Shown here: piece by piece, positions 43,701-53,490 of the stretch
Layout: each line of letters begins with the position of its first letter
Numbering within the stretch: position 1 is the first letter of the stretch
From: Streptomyces sp. NL15-2K
Lineage (GTDB): Bacteria; Actinomycetota; Actinomycetes; Streptomycetales; Streptomycetaceae
Direction: 5' to 3'
DNA: 64,000 nucleotides
Assembly (NCBI RefSeq): GCF_030551255.1
Contig: NZ_CP130630.1
Coordinates: forward strand, 8,803,001 to 8,867,000
Position numbers and translations under genes: made by a program
The notes under the pieces: model-generated
The model's database searches: none
Told to the model about the DNA's origin: nothing
Seen by the model: only the letters and a program-made list of their open reading frames with translations

Positions 43701-43829
43701 CAGCCGCTCGGTGCTGCAGCCCGTGCGCAAGTCGCCGGCGAGCAGCGCGAGGAGGTCGCGGAGCCGGGGCGCGGTGACCTCCTGTCCGCGATGGGCGACA
43801 CGCGGCAGCAGGGTCAGGTCGGTAGTCAC
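40692..43829 (-). CDS. AfsR/SARP-family regulator, BTAD + NTPase
   Basis: A 1045-aa protein. Residues ~15-90 form an OmpR-like winged helix (RLVEGLWPDELPERPAKAVQ, VLVSRARAQLG), ~95-245 the bacterial transcriptional activation domain, and ~270-560 an AAA/NB-ARC-like NTPase with Walker A VVGPGGLGKTRLAHAVS and LALDNCEQV. The remainder is a helical repeat region. Large SARPs activate secondary-metabolite and transport genes in Streptomyces. The start codon lies only 10 bp from the end of a MITE, so its natural promoter has been displaced or replaced. Tail-to-tail overlap with the exporter permease suggests mutual interference or a functional pairing. Confidence 0.9.
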   Translation of the reverse strand: MTTDLTLLPRVAHRGQEVTAPRLRDLLALLAGDLRTGCSTERLVEGLWPDELPERPAKAVQVLVSRARAQLGADVIASTPTGYRLTLAEDQVDSSALLLHAAASADRARAGDHAGSLAAAEAGLALWEGTPDEAGDTDDPVAALRIERAPVHRTLVRARALALARLGRHAEAAGPLAVAAAEHPRDEEVLAELLRGEAATAGPSAALARYEAYRRELRDELGTDPGRGLKAVQQELLRGEAPVVRHGVPHEPNPLLGRDEDIAAVERLLGASRAVTVVGPGGLGKTRLAHAVSRLAEQRVVHFVPLAGVTADEDVAVEVASALGAGEGRPGAVSGHAPADPVAGILGVLGSGPALLALDNCEQVVRGAADLVRALVSSSKDLRVLATSRAPLGLTSEAVYALPELGLDTSVELFTQRARAARPGVELPPDAVAELCRHLDGLPLAVELAAARVRVMSVPEIARRLGDRFALLRGGARDVPERHRTLHAVVEWSWNLLDEEARAALRLLSVFPGGFSGEAAEQVLGQDALLLLEQLADQSLLTVADTPAGVRFRMLETVREFSAARCAEAGEEDETIGRFLAWARDFGVAYHDWLFGSQPLADSERIRAEQDNLVLALRHALARTDGPTIAALTAVLAALWSIGSNYPRLVALAADTGPPLSHYHPEPEYVEVARAAAVLCTTSLFMGYGPHVVRQLVTLRRLPPAPPDTLLRAIAVVLSAVPEMLPPDYEVLHKLCESEQPLLAGIAECVATYVWESEHDIDRALASARRITAALAPVDNPFLQVMSHARLSELCLLTEQGEAAYGHLKAALQALPRLGDEHVDLIGVRWGLVLACLQRGDPDEAEYWLRQAEGANTTQQDDYGMELLGRAEIALARGLTEVGLGLWRSAVQTLPAVGSIHGGDPFFDRWVLQILSVAVTAHAHAGRLELVAEPIDRLRQGLRALLSGPSGSPMELPVLGTVLHALGMAGLASGDATAVRMIALAQRLRVMRDFQPTMSADRARKAAEEADRAAYADAVSEYAALGRDELREATRAIISVTSGRG

Positions 43830-43839
43830 CCGTGCAGAT

Positions 43840-44019
43840 TAGGGCCTGTCCGGCGGATCAGGTCGCAGGAAATCGGCGGCGACTGATGAACGCAGGTGAG
43901 CGGGGGCGATGGGGGTGCCCCCGCGCGAGTGTGTTCGAGCGTGGGGGAGAGTGACGACAACGCGGCAGATGGGCGTGCCAGGCCCCGCGTCTGCGGCATG
44001 ATCCGCCGGACAGGCCCTA
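43840..44019. mobile_element. 180-bp MITE with 21-bp perfect terminal repeats (IS5-type ends)
   Basis: The left arm 43840-43860 (T + AGGGCCTGTCCGGCGGATCA) is repeated exactly in inverse at 43999-44019. The interior codes for nothing but can fold further (GGGGGTGCCCCC). Ends of this sequence are typical of Streptomyces IS5-family elements, and no transposase is inside, so it is a non-autonomous miniature element. It sits 10 bp before the SARP start and supplies the stop codon of the adjacent tetR gene. Confidence 0.85.
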
Positions 44020-44757
44020 GCCAAGGGGGCGTCCGCCCGAGCTCCCTCCCGCGGGCCGAGGGGCGGTGGCCCTGGCCTGGATGCCGTCGAGGAGGTAGTC
44101 GAGGCCGAGTGTGAAGGTGGTGTCCCAGTCGTTGCCGATGAGTGGGCCGTGGGCGGCAAGGGTCGGGTAGCGATCGCGCTGGGCCTGGAGATGTTCCTGG
44201 GCGGCTCTACGTGCCGGCTCTTCGTCGCCGGCCTGCCAGGTGCCCTGCATGAGGGCGGAGCCGATCACGTAGTTGGACAGCCCGTAGGCCGCGGCGGTCA
44301 GGTGCGGTTCGGTGAAGCCGGCAGTGACCAGAGCGGCGTGCAGGAACTCGCTGCGGGCCAGGACGTTGGGGCCCATCAGCGGGCGGCCCAGCAGGGTCGT
44401 GGACCAGGGATGGCCGAGGAGGGCTGACCGCCATCTGGTGATCAGGGTGGTGATGTCCTCACGCCAGTGGCGGGATGGGCCGCCGTGCGGGATCTCGACT
44501 TCGTCGAAGATCTGGTCGAGGGCGAGATCGAGAACGTCGTCCTTGGTCTTGACGTGCCAGTACAGCGTGGTGGAGCCGGTGCCGAGGCGCTCGGCGAGCC
44601 GTCGCATGGTCAGCCGCCCGACGCCTTCCTCGTCCAGCAGAGCCACCGCTTCCGCGACGATCCGGTCCCGGCTGAGCGGGGGCGTTTCGCGTTGCGCCCG
44701 TGAAGGCCTGAGCCACACGTTTCCGGCTGTTCCTCGTCCTGCGTCGCTCGTGTCCAC
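44017..44757 (-). CDS. TetR-family regulator (TetR_C), divergent from ABC-F
   Basis: The protein is 246 aa from GTG 44757, the first codon in front of the HTH that leaves the operator outside the gene. The HTH is RDRIVAEAVALLDEEGVGRL, TMRRLAERLGTGSTTLYWHV; the C-terminal domain is of the tetracycline-repressor type (VLDLALDQIFDEVEI, LRPDLL-like helices). The last residues (GGSSGGRPLG) run into the MITE, whose terminal TAG is the stop codon, so the original C-terminus is altered. It probably represses the divergent ABC-F gene and responds to a drug. Confidence 0.85.
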   Translation of the reverse strand: MDTSDAGRGTAGNVWLRPSRAQRETPPLSRDRIVAEAVALLDEEGVGRLTMRRLAERLGTGSTTLYWHVKTKDDVLDLALDQIFDEVEIPHGGPSRHWREDITTLITRWRSALLGHPWSTTLLGRPLMGPNVLARSEFLHAALVTAGFTEPHLTAAAYGLSNYVIGSALMQGTWQAGDEEPARRAAQEHLQAQRDRYPTLAAHGPLIGNDWDTTFTLGLDYLLDGIQARATAPRPAGGSSGGRPLG

Positions 44758-44767
44758 GGAGGCGAGT

Positions 44768-44810
44768 CTAGTATGTTGATCGAGCACCGGATCGACGATC
44801 CAGTCACTAG
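44768..44810. promoter_or_regulatory. 43-bp dyad operator between tetR and ABC-F gene
   Basis: The arrangement is CTAGT-N5-GATCG-N13-CGATC-N5-ACTAG, symmetrical at both pairs of arms. It lies 11 bp from the tetR start and 59 bp from the ABC-F start, where one regulator could shut off both. Confidence 0.6.
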
Positions 44811-44869
44811 AACGTCGGTCCGGTCGGCGGTGGAGGCGGAGACGGAGGCATTCGAGGAGGCGGGGCGTC

Positions 44870-46546
44870 ATGGGCCATATCGAAGTGGACCGCTTGACCT
44901 ATCTGCTGCCTGACGGGCGGCTGCTGCTCAACGAGGTGTCCTTTCGGATCGGCGACGGGTCCAAGGCGGGGCTTGTCGGGCCGAACGGCGCCGGCAAGAC
45001 CACGCTGCTGCGGCTGATCGCCGGGGATGTCCGGCCGGATGACGGAAGGGTGGTCCAGTCCGGCGGGCTCGGCGTGATGCGGCAGTTCATCGGCAGTGTC
45101 CGCGACGGTCGGACCCTCCACGACCTGCTGTTGTCGGTGGCACCGGACCGGGTGCGCGTGGCGGCCGCCGGGCTGGTGGCGGCTGAGTCGGCGTTGGTGG
45201 AGCGCGATGAGGAGCAGACCCAACTCGCCTACGCTCAGGCGATCACCGACTACAGCGATGCCGGCGGTTACGACATGGAGGTGGTCTGGGACACCTGCGC
45301 CACCGCGGCCTTGGGACTGTCCTATGACGAGGTCCGTCACCGGCCGGTGAACACCCTGTCGGGCGGCGAGCAGAAGCGGACCGTCCTGGAAGCCCTGCTG
45401 CGCGGCCCGGACCAGGTCCTGCTCCTTGACGAGCCGGACAACTACCTGGACGTGCCCGGCAAACAGTGGCTGGAGGAGCAGCTCCGGGCCACCGGAAAGA
45501 CGGTGCTGCTGGTCTCCCACGACCGGCAGCTGCTGGCCAACGCGGCCGACCGGATCGTGACGGTCGAGTCGCGTGGGGCCTGGGTCCACGGCGGGGGCTT
45601 CGACAGCTACGCCCAGGGCCGCCGGGACCGTATCGCCCGGCTGGAGGAGCGCCGCCGCCGCTGGGACGAGGAACACGCCCGGCTCAAGCACCTGGTGCAC
45701 AGCCTGCGCCAGACCGCGACCAACAACGACTCGGTGGCCTCCGCCTACCGAGCCGCCCGCACCCGCCTGAGCAGATTCGAGGAGGCAGGCCCGCCCGAGC
45801 GCCCGCCCAAGGAGCAGAACGTGCGGATGCGGCTGCGCGGCGGCCGCACCGGCAAACGCGCGGTCATCTGCGACAGCCTGGAGCTGACCGGTCTGATGCG
45901 GCCGTTCGACACCGAGATCTGGTACGGCGAGCGGGTGGGCGTGCTCGGCTCCAACGGCTCGGGCAAGTCCCACTTCCTCCGACTGCTGGCCGAGGCCGCG
46001 GACGGTGCTGTGCCCTCACTGCGGCACACGGGCTCGGTACGACTGGGCGCGCGGGTCGTGCCCGGCCACTTCGTACAGACCCACACCCGACCTGACCTGC
46101 ACGGCCGTACCCCCGCCGAACTCGTGACGAGCCACCACTCGCTGACCTTGAACGAGGCGATGGCCGCCCTCGCCCGCTACGAACTCGCCCCGGCCGGCAG
46201 CCAGCTCTTCGAAACCCTGTCGGGCGGCCAGCAGGCCCGGCTGCAGATCCTGCTCCTCGAACTGTCCGGCGCGACGCTGCTTTTGCTCGATGAGCCCACC
46301 GACAACCTCGACCTGGCCAGTGCCGAGGCCCTCCAGCAGGGCCTGGCCGCCTTCTCCGGCACGGTCCTGGCCGTCACCCACGACCGTTGGTTCGCCGCGG
46401 ACTTCGACCGCTTCCTCATCTTCGGCGCCGACGGCACCGTCTACGAGAGCGCCGAGCCGGTCTGGGACGAAGGTCGGGTCGACCGAGACGGTCCACGGAG
46501 ACATCACAGGGAGGCCGGGCATGACCAACCCGGCCCCATGTACTAG
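44870..46546 (+). CDS. ABC-F ribosomal protection/antibiotic resistance ATPase
   Basis: A 558-aa soluble protein with two ABC domains and no membrane segment. The first has Walker A GPNGAGKTTLLRLI, signature LSGGEQKR and Walker B VLLLDEPDNYLD; the second has GSNGSGKSHFLRLL, LSGGQQARLQILL and LLLLDEPTDNLD. The linker between them is Arg-rich and coiled (RLEERRRRWDEEHARLKHLV), as needed to reach the ribosomal E site. ABC-F proteins of this size protect ribosomes from macrolide-, lincosamide- or pleuromutilin-type drugs. The divergent TetR gene fits drug-inducible expression. Confidence 0.9.
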   Translation: MGHIEVDRLTYLLPDGRLLLNEVSFRIGDGSKAGLVGPNGAGKTTLLRLIAGDVRPDDGRVVQSGGLGVMRQFIGSVRDGRTLHDLLLSVAPDRVRVAAAGLVAAESALVERDEEQTQLAYAQAITDYSDAGGYDMEVVWDTCATAALGLSYDEVRHRPVNTLSGGEQKRTVLEALLRGPDQVLLLDEPDNYLDVPGKQWLEEQLRATGKTVLLVSHDRQLLANAADRIVTVESRGAWVHGGGFDSYAQGRRDRIARLEERRRRWDEEHARLKHLVHSLRQTATNNDSVASAYRAARTRLSRFEEAGPPERPPKEQNVRMRLRGGRTGKRAVICDSLELTGLMRPFDTEIWYGERVGVLGSNGSGKSHFLRLLAEAADGAVPSLRHTGSVRLGARVVPGHFVQTHTRPDLHGRTPAELVTSHHSLTLNEAMAALARYELAPAGSQLFETLSGGQQARLQILLLELSGATLLLLDEPTDNLDLASAEALQQGLAAFSGTVLAVTHDRWFAADFDRFLIFGADGTVYESAEPVWDEGRVDRDGPRRHHREAGHDQPGPMY

Positions 46547-46549
46547 AGT

Positions 46550-46567
46550 TATCTCGACATCGAGATA
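46550..46567. promoter_or_regulatory. 18-bp perfect palindrome upstream of aconitase
   Basis: TATCTCGACATCGAGATA has perfect 8-bp arms around CA. It lies 142 bp before the acnA GTG, with no other gene between. The form suits a MarR- or GntR-type dimer; the binding protein is unknown. Confidence 0.7.
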
Positions 46568-46622
46568 TCTGCCGAGGCGTACCGCAGCCGCCCGCCGTGA
46601 TCAGTCTGGCAGTAAGGCATGC

Positions 46623-46641
46623 CTAACTTAGCCTTACCTTA
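46623..46641. promoter_or_regulatory. Iron box (DmdR/IdeR-type) upstream of aconitase
   Basis: Read on the minus strand, TAAGGTAAGGCTAAGTTAG agrees at about 14 of 19 positions with the actinobacterial iron-box consensus TTAGGTTAGGCTAACCTAA. Overlapping TAAGGCATGCCTAA-like sequence extends it leftwards. Control of this iron-sulphur enzyme by a DmdR1/IdeR-type regulator is expected. Confidence 0.65.
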
Positions 46642-46642
46642 G

Positions 46643-49426
<2,784 letters not shown>

Positions 49427-49464
49427 CCCGAGTAACCCAAGTAAGCGGTACGGCAGGGCGGTTG

Positions 49465-49498
49465 AGGGCCGCATCCCCGGTGGCGGGGGTGCGGCCCT
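49465..49498 (+). terminator. acnA terminator
   Basis: A hairpin with arms AGGGCCGCATCCCC and its near-complement (one T-G mismatch) and a 6-nt loop, 38 bp after the acnA stop. Confidence 0.85.
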
Positions 49499-49594
49499 TC
49501 GTCGTACCCCGTTGTCGTACCCCATTGCCGTATGCGTCCCGAACCGGCCGCGTCCGCGGCAGCTCCCTCCGCACCCGCCTGCTGCTCCCAGCAG

Positions 49595-49682
49595 GCGGCA
49601 ATTGGCAGATCTGTTCCACCGACACGATCGCGTGACCTGCGGTTTTCCCTCGCGGGGGTGGAACAGATCTGCCAATTGCCGC
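49595..49682. repeat. 26-bp perfect inverted repeat with 36-bp spacer
   Basis: Arms 49595-49620 and 49657-49682 are exact complements. Each arm contains two smaller palindromes (CAATTG and AGATCT), unusual AT-containing sites in this genome. The spacer holds no gene. It lies between the acnA terminator and the LPMO promoter and could be a miniature mobile element, a site for a large DNA-binding complex or a very stable RNA structure. Confidence 0.75.
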
Positions 49683-49778
49683 TTGGGCAGGCGGGCCGCC
49701 ACGGGGGGCGGGGGCGGGGGGTGTGCGGTGGGCGTTTACAAGTGGGCCGGGTAGCGCTAGCTTCCCGGGATAGAGGGG

Positions 49779-49792
49779 TGGGAGCGCTCCCA
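49779..49792. promoter_or_regulatory. CebR-type operator
   Basis: TGGGAGCGCTCCCA is the exact 14-bp palindrome known for the cellobiose-responsive LacI repressor CebR/CelR of actinobacteria. It is 112 bp before the LPMO start, so induction by cello-oligosaccharides is expected. Confidence 0.85.
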
Positions 49793-49903
49793 TCGAGGTG
49801 GACCGGAACCTGTCGCGGTGGCCGCTCCCGCCCCCGTCTCCCTACACGCGTCCACGCGTGCGCATCCGCACGGCCCGTACCTCAAGGAACGGACTGGACT
49901 GTC

Positions 49904-50998
49904 ATGATCATGACAAAAACCTCGGTGTCCCCGGACTCCCCGAGACGATTACTGGCCCCCACCCGCGCCAGATCCCTCTTCCTCGTCCTGGTGGCCCTGT
50001 TCGCCACCATCCCGGCGCTCAGCCTCGTCGTCACGACAGGCGGCGAGGCGGAGGCCCACGGCACCCCGATGAAGCCCGGCAGCCGTACCTTCCTGTGCTG
50101 GCAGGACGGTCTGACCGACACCGGCGAGATCAAGCCGGTCAACCCGGCCTGCAAGAACGCGCAGCAGGTCAGCGGCACCACGCCGTTCTACAACTGGTTC
50201 TCGGTGCTGCGCTCGGACGGCGCCGGCCGCACCCGCGGCTTCGTACCGGACGGCCAGCTGTGCAGCGGCGGCAACACCAACTTCACCGGCTTCAACGCGC
50301 CCCGCGACGACTGGCCGCTCACCCACCTCACCTCGGGCGCGACGGTCGACTTCTCCTACAACGCCTGGGCCGCGCATCCGGGTTGGTTCTACGTCTACAT
50401 CACCAAGGACGGCTTCGACCCCAAGAAGACGCTCACTTGGGACGACATGGAGTCGCAGCCGTTCCTGAGCGTCGACCACCCGCCGCTCAACGGCAGTCCG
50501 GGCACGGTCGAGGCCAACTACTCCTGGACCGGCAAGCTCCCGGCCGACAAGTCCGGGCGGCACATCATCTACATGGTCTGGCAGCGCTCGGACAGCCAGG
50601 AGACCTTCTACTCCTGCTCCGACGTCGTCTTCGACGGCGGAAACGGCGAGGTCACCGGCATCCACGACCCGGGCAACCCGAACGAGCCGGTGCCGGGCAC
50701 CTGCACGGCCACCCGTAGGACGACCGGCAGTTGGAACGGCGGCTACCAGTCCGAGGTGACCGTCACCAACTCCGGCGACGTCCCGATGCTCGGCTGGATG
50801 GTCGACTGGACGCTGCCGAGCGGCCAGAAGGTCGAGAGCCTGTGGAGCGGCAACGCGACCTACACCGGGCAGAACGTCATGGTCCACAATGCCAACTGGA
50901 ACGGCTCGCTGGATCCGGGGAAGAGTACGACGTTCGGCTACGTCGTCTCCGGCTCGGGCGGTGATACGGCGACGAGCCTGCCCTGCCGGGTCGGCTGA
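49904..50998 (+). CDS. Secreted AA10 lytic polysaccharide monooxygenase with CBM2
   Basis: A 364-aa secreted protein. A signal peptide (Arg-rich start, hydrophobic SLFLVLVALFATIPALSLVV) ends so that His52 (AEA-HGTPMKPGSR) becomes the mature N-terminus and the first arm of the copper histidine brace. The second is H158 in NAWAAHPGWFYVY. The catalytic domain runs to about residue 255; after a short Pro/Asn linker, a family 2 carbohydrate-binding module follows (CTATRRTTGSWNGGYQSEVT, VTNSGDVPMLGWMVDWTLPS, VMVHNANWNGSLDPG, final Cys pair). It should cleave crystalline cellulose oxidatively. The start is ATG 49904; ATG 49910 is also in frame. It is regulated by the CebR box upstream. Confidence 0.95.
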   Translation: MIMTKTSVSPDSPRRLLAPTRARSLFLVLVALFATIPALSLVVTTGGEAEAHGTPMKPGSRTFLCWQDGLTDTGEIKPVNPACKNAQQVSGTTPFYNWFSVLRSDGAGRTRGFVPDGQLCSGGNTNFTGFNAPRDDWPLTHLTSGATVDFSYNAWAAHPGWFYVYITKDGFDPKKTLTWDDMESQPFLSVDHPPLNGSPGTVEANYSWTGKLPADKSGRHIIYMVWQRSDSQETFYSCSDVVFDGGNGEVTGIHDPGNPNEPVPGTCTATRRTTGSWNGGYQSEVTVTNSGDVPMLGWMVDWTLPSGQKVESLWSGNATYTGQNVMVHNANWNGSLDPGKSTTFGYVVSGSGGDTATSLPCRVG

Positions 50999-51022
50999 AC
51001 GGCCGGACGGAAACTCATCTCA

Positions 51023-51056
51023 GCGGACCCGGTGGCGCAGCGCCCACCGGGTCCGC
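51023..51056 (+). terminator. LPMO terminator
   Basis: Perfect 13-bp arms (GCGGACCCGGTGG and its complement) with an 8-nt loop, 24 bp after the LPMO stop. The right arm is the beginning of the tandem repeat that follows. Confidence 0.85.
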
Positions 51057-51218
51057 GCCTGTTCATCGGGTCCGCGCCTGTTCATCGGGTCCGCGCCTGT
51101 TCATCGGGTCCGCGCCTGTTCATCGGGTCCGCGCCTGTTCATCGGGTCCGCGCCTGTTCATCGGGTCCGCACCTGTTCATCGGGTCCGCACCTGTTCACC
51201 GGGTCCGCACCTGTTCAC
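51048..51218. repeat. Nine tandem copies of a 19-bp unit
   Basis: The unit CGGGTCCGCGCCTGTTCAT starts at 51048, 51067, 51086 and so on, every 19 bp to 51200. Copies 1-6 are identical; copies 7-9 carry GCACC for GCGCC, and copies 8-9 end in CAC. The array starts in the right arm of the LPMO terminator, and the last copy contains the stop codon of the convergent esterase gene. Confidence 0.95.
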
Positions 51219-52216
51219 GTCGGCCCTGGGCGGCCGAACACCCCCGCCAGCCAGTCCAGTTGGCGCCGTACGTGCACCGCGTCCCCGCCCTCGTGCCCGT
51301 TGTACGGATAAGCATGGATTTCCTTGCGGGGGGCGGTGTCCGTCAGTTCCCCGTACCGGTTGAACGCCGCGTACGCCCCGCTCGGCGGGCACACCGTGTC
51401 GCGCAGGCCCACCCCGAAGTGGGCGGGGGCCTGCGCGCGCCGGGCGAAGGAGATGCCCTCCAGGTAGGAGAGCGTGCGGTACGCGGCCTGCTCGGCGCCC
51501 CGGCGCACCGACAGATACGCGGTGATCTCGCCGTACGGGCTCGCGTCGGTGAGGTCCAGCGCGCGCCGGATGCCGCACAGCAGCGGCGCGGTGATCAGTG
51601 CCGCCGCCAGGTCGGGGACCAGTCCGGCGGCGGCCAGGGCGAGGCCGCCGCCCTGGCTGTTCCCGACGGCCGCGATCCGTGAACCGTCCACCCCCGGCAG
51701 CGCGCGCACCGCCGCCACCGCCCGTACCGCGTCCGTGATCAGGCGCCGGTAGTGGTGGTCCCGCGGGGCGAGCAGGCCCCGTACTGCCGGGCCCGGGCCG
51801 CCCGGCGCGCCGGCGTGCGGGTCCGGGGTGTCGCCGCCGCAGCCGTACTGGTCGCCCTGGCCGCGGTTGTCCATCAGCAGGTGCGCGTACCCGGCGTTCA
51901 CCCAGGTCAGCCGCTCGTGCGGGAGGCCGCGCCCGCGCCCGTAGCCCGCGTACTCGACGACCGCAGGCAGCGGCTCGCGTACCCCCGCCGGGCGGGTGTA
52001 CCAGGCGCGGACCGGGTCGCCGGCGAAGCCGCGGAAGGTCACGTCCCAGGTGTCCGTGAGCCGTAGGCCGGACGCGACCGGCCGCACCGAGGACACCGGC
52101 TCCGTCTGCCCGGCCTCCTTCAGCGTGCCCCGCCAGAACTCGTCGAAGTCGGCGGGCTCTTCGGGCTCCGGTCGGTAGTGCTCGAGCTCCTTCAATGGCA
52201 GGTCGAACGCGGGCAC
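51215..52216 (-). CDS. CE7 acetyl xylan esterase/cephalosporin-C deacetylase
   Basis: A 333-aa cytoplasmic esterase starting at GTG 52216 after GAGGTG. The opening MPAFDLPLKELEHYRPEPEE and the RGQGDQYG signature are those of CE7. The triad is Ser in AAVGNSQGGGLALA, Asp in FGVGLRDTVCPPSGAY and His in YPYNGHEGG. It removes acetyl groups from imported xylo-oligosaccharides. It is divergent from the sugar importer across a region with xylan-type operators, and it ends inside the 19-bp repeat array. Confidence 0.93.
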   Translation of the reverse strand: MPAFDLPLKELEHYRPEPEEPADFDEFWRGTLKEAGQTEPVSSVRPVASGLRLTDTWDVTFRGFAGDPVRAWYTRPAGVREPLPAVVEYAGYGRGRGLPHERLTWVNAGYAHLLMDNRGQGDQYGCGGDTPDPHAGAPGGPGPAVRGLLAPRDHHYRRLITDAVRAVAAVRALPGVDGSRIAAVGNSQGGGLALAAAGLVPDLAAALITAPLLCGIRRALDLTDASPYGEITAYLSVRRGAEQAAYRTLSYLEGISFARRAQAPAHFGVGLRDTVCPPSGAYAAFNRYGELTDTAPRKEIHAYPYNGHEGGDAVHVRRQLDWLAGVFGRPGPT

Positions 52217-52398
52217 GGCGGCACCTCACAGGCGTCAACGGGGCGGCTCGGTCCGATCGTTGCGGTCGCTGAGCAGAAAGTTCCGGTGTGACCGCGTCGA
52301 TCCACGCCGATCCTTTCATCTCTTCCACCCATGCGCGGAGGTGAATCCAAGGCGGCACAACTGTCTTGCAGCCCCAAGGGTCCCGCATGCAGCCCCCA

Positions 52399-52427
52399 TT
52401 GACAGCGCTTTCTGCTGCCCCTAAGTT
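52399..52427 (+). promoter_or_regulatory. Promoter of the sugar-importer operon
   Basis: TTGACA (52399-52404), a 17-bp spacer and TAAGTT (52422-52427) form a good vegetative-type promoter 68 bp before the first permease gene; both operators lie just downstream. Confidence 0.65.
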
Positions 52428-52436
52428 GCCGCGAAG

Positions 52437-52462
52437 TTACCGGTAAGAGCTCGAAAGTTTCG
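52437..52462. promoter_or_regulatory. Two LacI/xylan-type operator palindromes
   Basis: TTACCGGTAA (52437-52446, perfect palindrome with central CG) and CGAAAGTTTCG (52452-52462, CGAAA-N-TTTCG). The second agrees with the CGAAA/TTTCG motif described at Streptomyces xylan genes. They follow the promoter directly, as repressor sites do. Confidence 0.65.
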
Positions 52463-52494
52463 GTTCCGCGTCCCATGCCACGGGAGGCCCGAGC

Positions 52495-53490
52495 ATGAGC
52501 ACGTCCACCACGTCGGCCCCACCGCCGGGCACCCAGGACCCACCGCCGGCCAGAGCCGCACCCCGTCGCCGTACGCGGAAGACCGCGCGCACCGGCTGGC
52601 GGCGGGCGCTGCGCCGCGACTGGCAGCTGTACTCGCTGGCGATCCTGCCGCTGCTGTTCTTCCTGGTCTTCCGCTATCTGCCGATGATCGGCAACGTGAT
52701 CGCCTTCCGGCGCTTCGAGCCGGGCGGCTCGATCTTCGGCGAGCAGTGGGTGGGGCTGCGCTATGTGCGCATGTTCCTCACCGACCCCACCTTCTGGCAG
52801 GTGTTCCGGAACACCCTGTGGCTCGGCGGACTGACGCTCGTCTTCTGCTTCCCGATCCCGATCGTGCTGGCGCTGCTGCTCAACGAGGTGCGCCGGCGGT
52901 CCCTGAAGCGGTTCGTGCAGTCGGTGTCGTACCTTCCGCACTTCCTGTCGATCGTGATCGTCGCGGGCATCACGATGCAGATGCTCGCCACGGACGGCCC
53001 GGTCAATCATGTGCTGGGCTGGCTCGGGCACGAGCCGATCCGGTTCATCCAGGAACCCGAGTGGTTCCGCACCATCTACGTCGGCTCGGAGATCTGGCAG
53101 ACCGCCGGCTGGGGCACGATCCTCTACCTCGCCGCGCTCACCACGATCGACGAGGACCTGTACGAGGCCGCGCGCATCGACGGCGCCAACCGCTGGCAGC
53201 AGATCTGGCACGTCACCCTGCCCGGCATCCGCCCCACCATGATCACGCTGCTGATCCTCAACATCGGCACGTTCCTGGCGGTCGGCTTCGAGAAGGTCCT
53301 GCTGCTGTACAACCCGCTGACGTATCCGACCGCGGACGTGGTCTCGACGTACCTCTACCGCGCCGGTGTCGAGTCCAACAGCTTCAGCTACGCCGCCGCC
53401 ATCGGCCTGTTCGAGGCGATCATCGGCCTGGTACTGATCGTGTCCGCCAACCAGCTCTCGCGCCGCACAGTGGGGACGAGCCTGTGGTGA
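52495..53490 (+). CDS. LplB-like sugar ABC transporter permease
   Basis: A 331-aa protein starting at ATG 52495 after GGGAGG. It has six membrane helices and the binding-protein-dependent permease EAA motif (YEAARIDGANRWQQIWHVTL, PGIRPTMITLLIL). The opening LPLLFFLVFRYLPMIGNVIA and GLFEAIIGLVLIVSANQLSR are LplB/CUT1 hallmarks; relatives import aldouronic acids or pectin fragments. It is the first gene of a five-gene operon. No ATPase is present, so a shared MsiK-type ATPase is presumed. Confidence 0.92.
   Translation: MSTSTTSAPPPGTQDPPPARAAPRRRTRKTARTGWRRALRRDWQLYSLAILPLLFFLVFRYLPMIGNVIAFRRFEPGGSIFGEQWVGLRYVRMFLTDPTFWQVFRNTLWLGGLTLVFCFPIPIVLALLLNEVRRRSLKRFVQSVSYLPHFLSIVIVAGITMQMLATDGPVNHVLGWLGHEPIRFIQEPEWFRTIYVGSEIWQTAGWGTILYLAALTTIDEDLYEAARIDGANRWQQIWHVTLPGIRPTMITLLILNIGTFLAVGFEKVLLLYNPLTYPTADVVSTYLYRAGVESNSFSYAAAIGLFEAIIGLVLIVSANQLSRRTVGTSLW

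Noticed and set aside
51048..51218. CRISPR array
   Set aside because: The 19-bp units are contiguous with no spacers, no leader and no cas genes; it is a simple tandem repeat.
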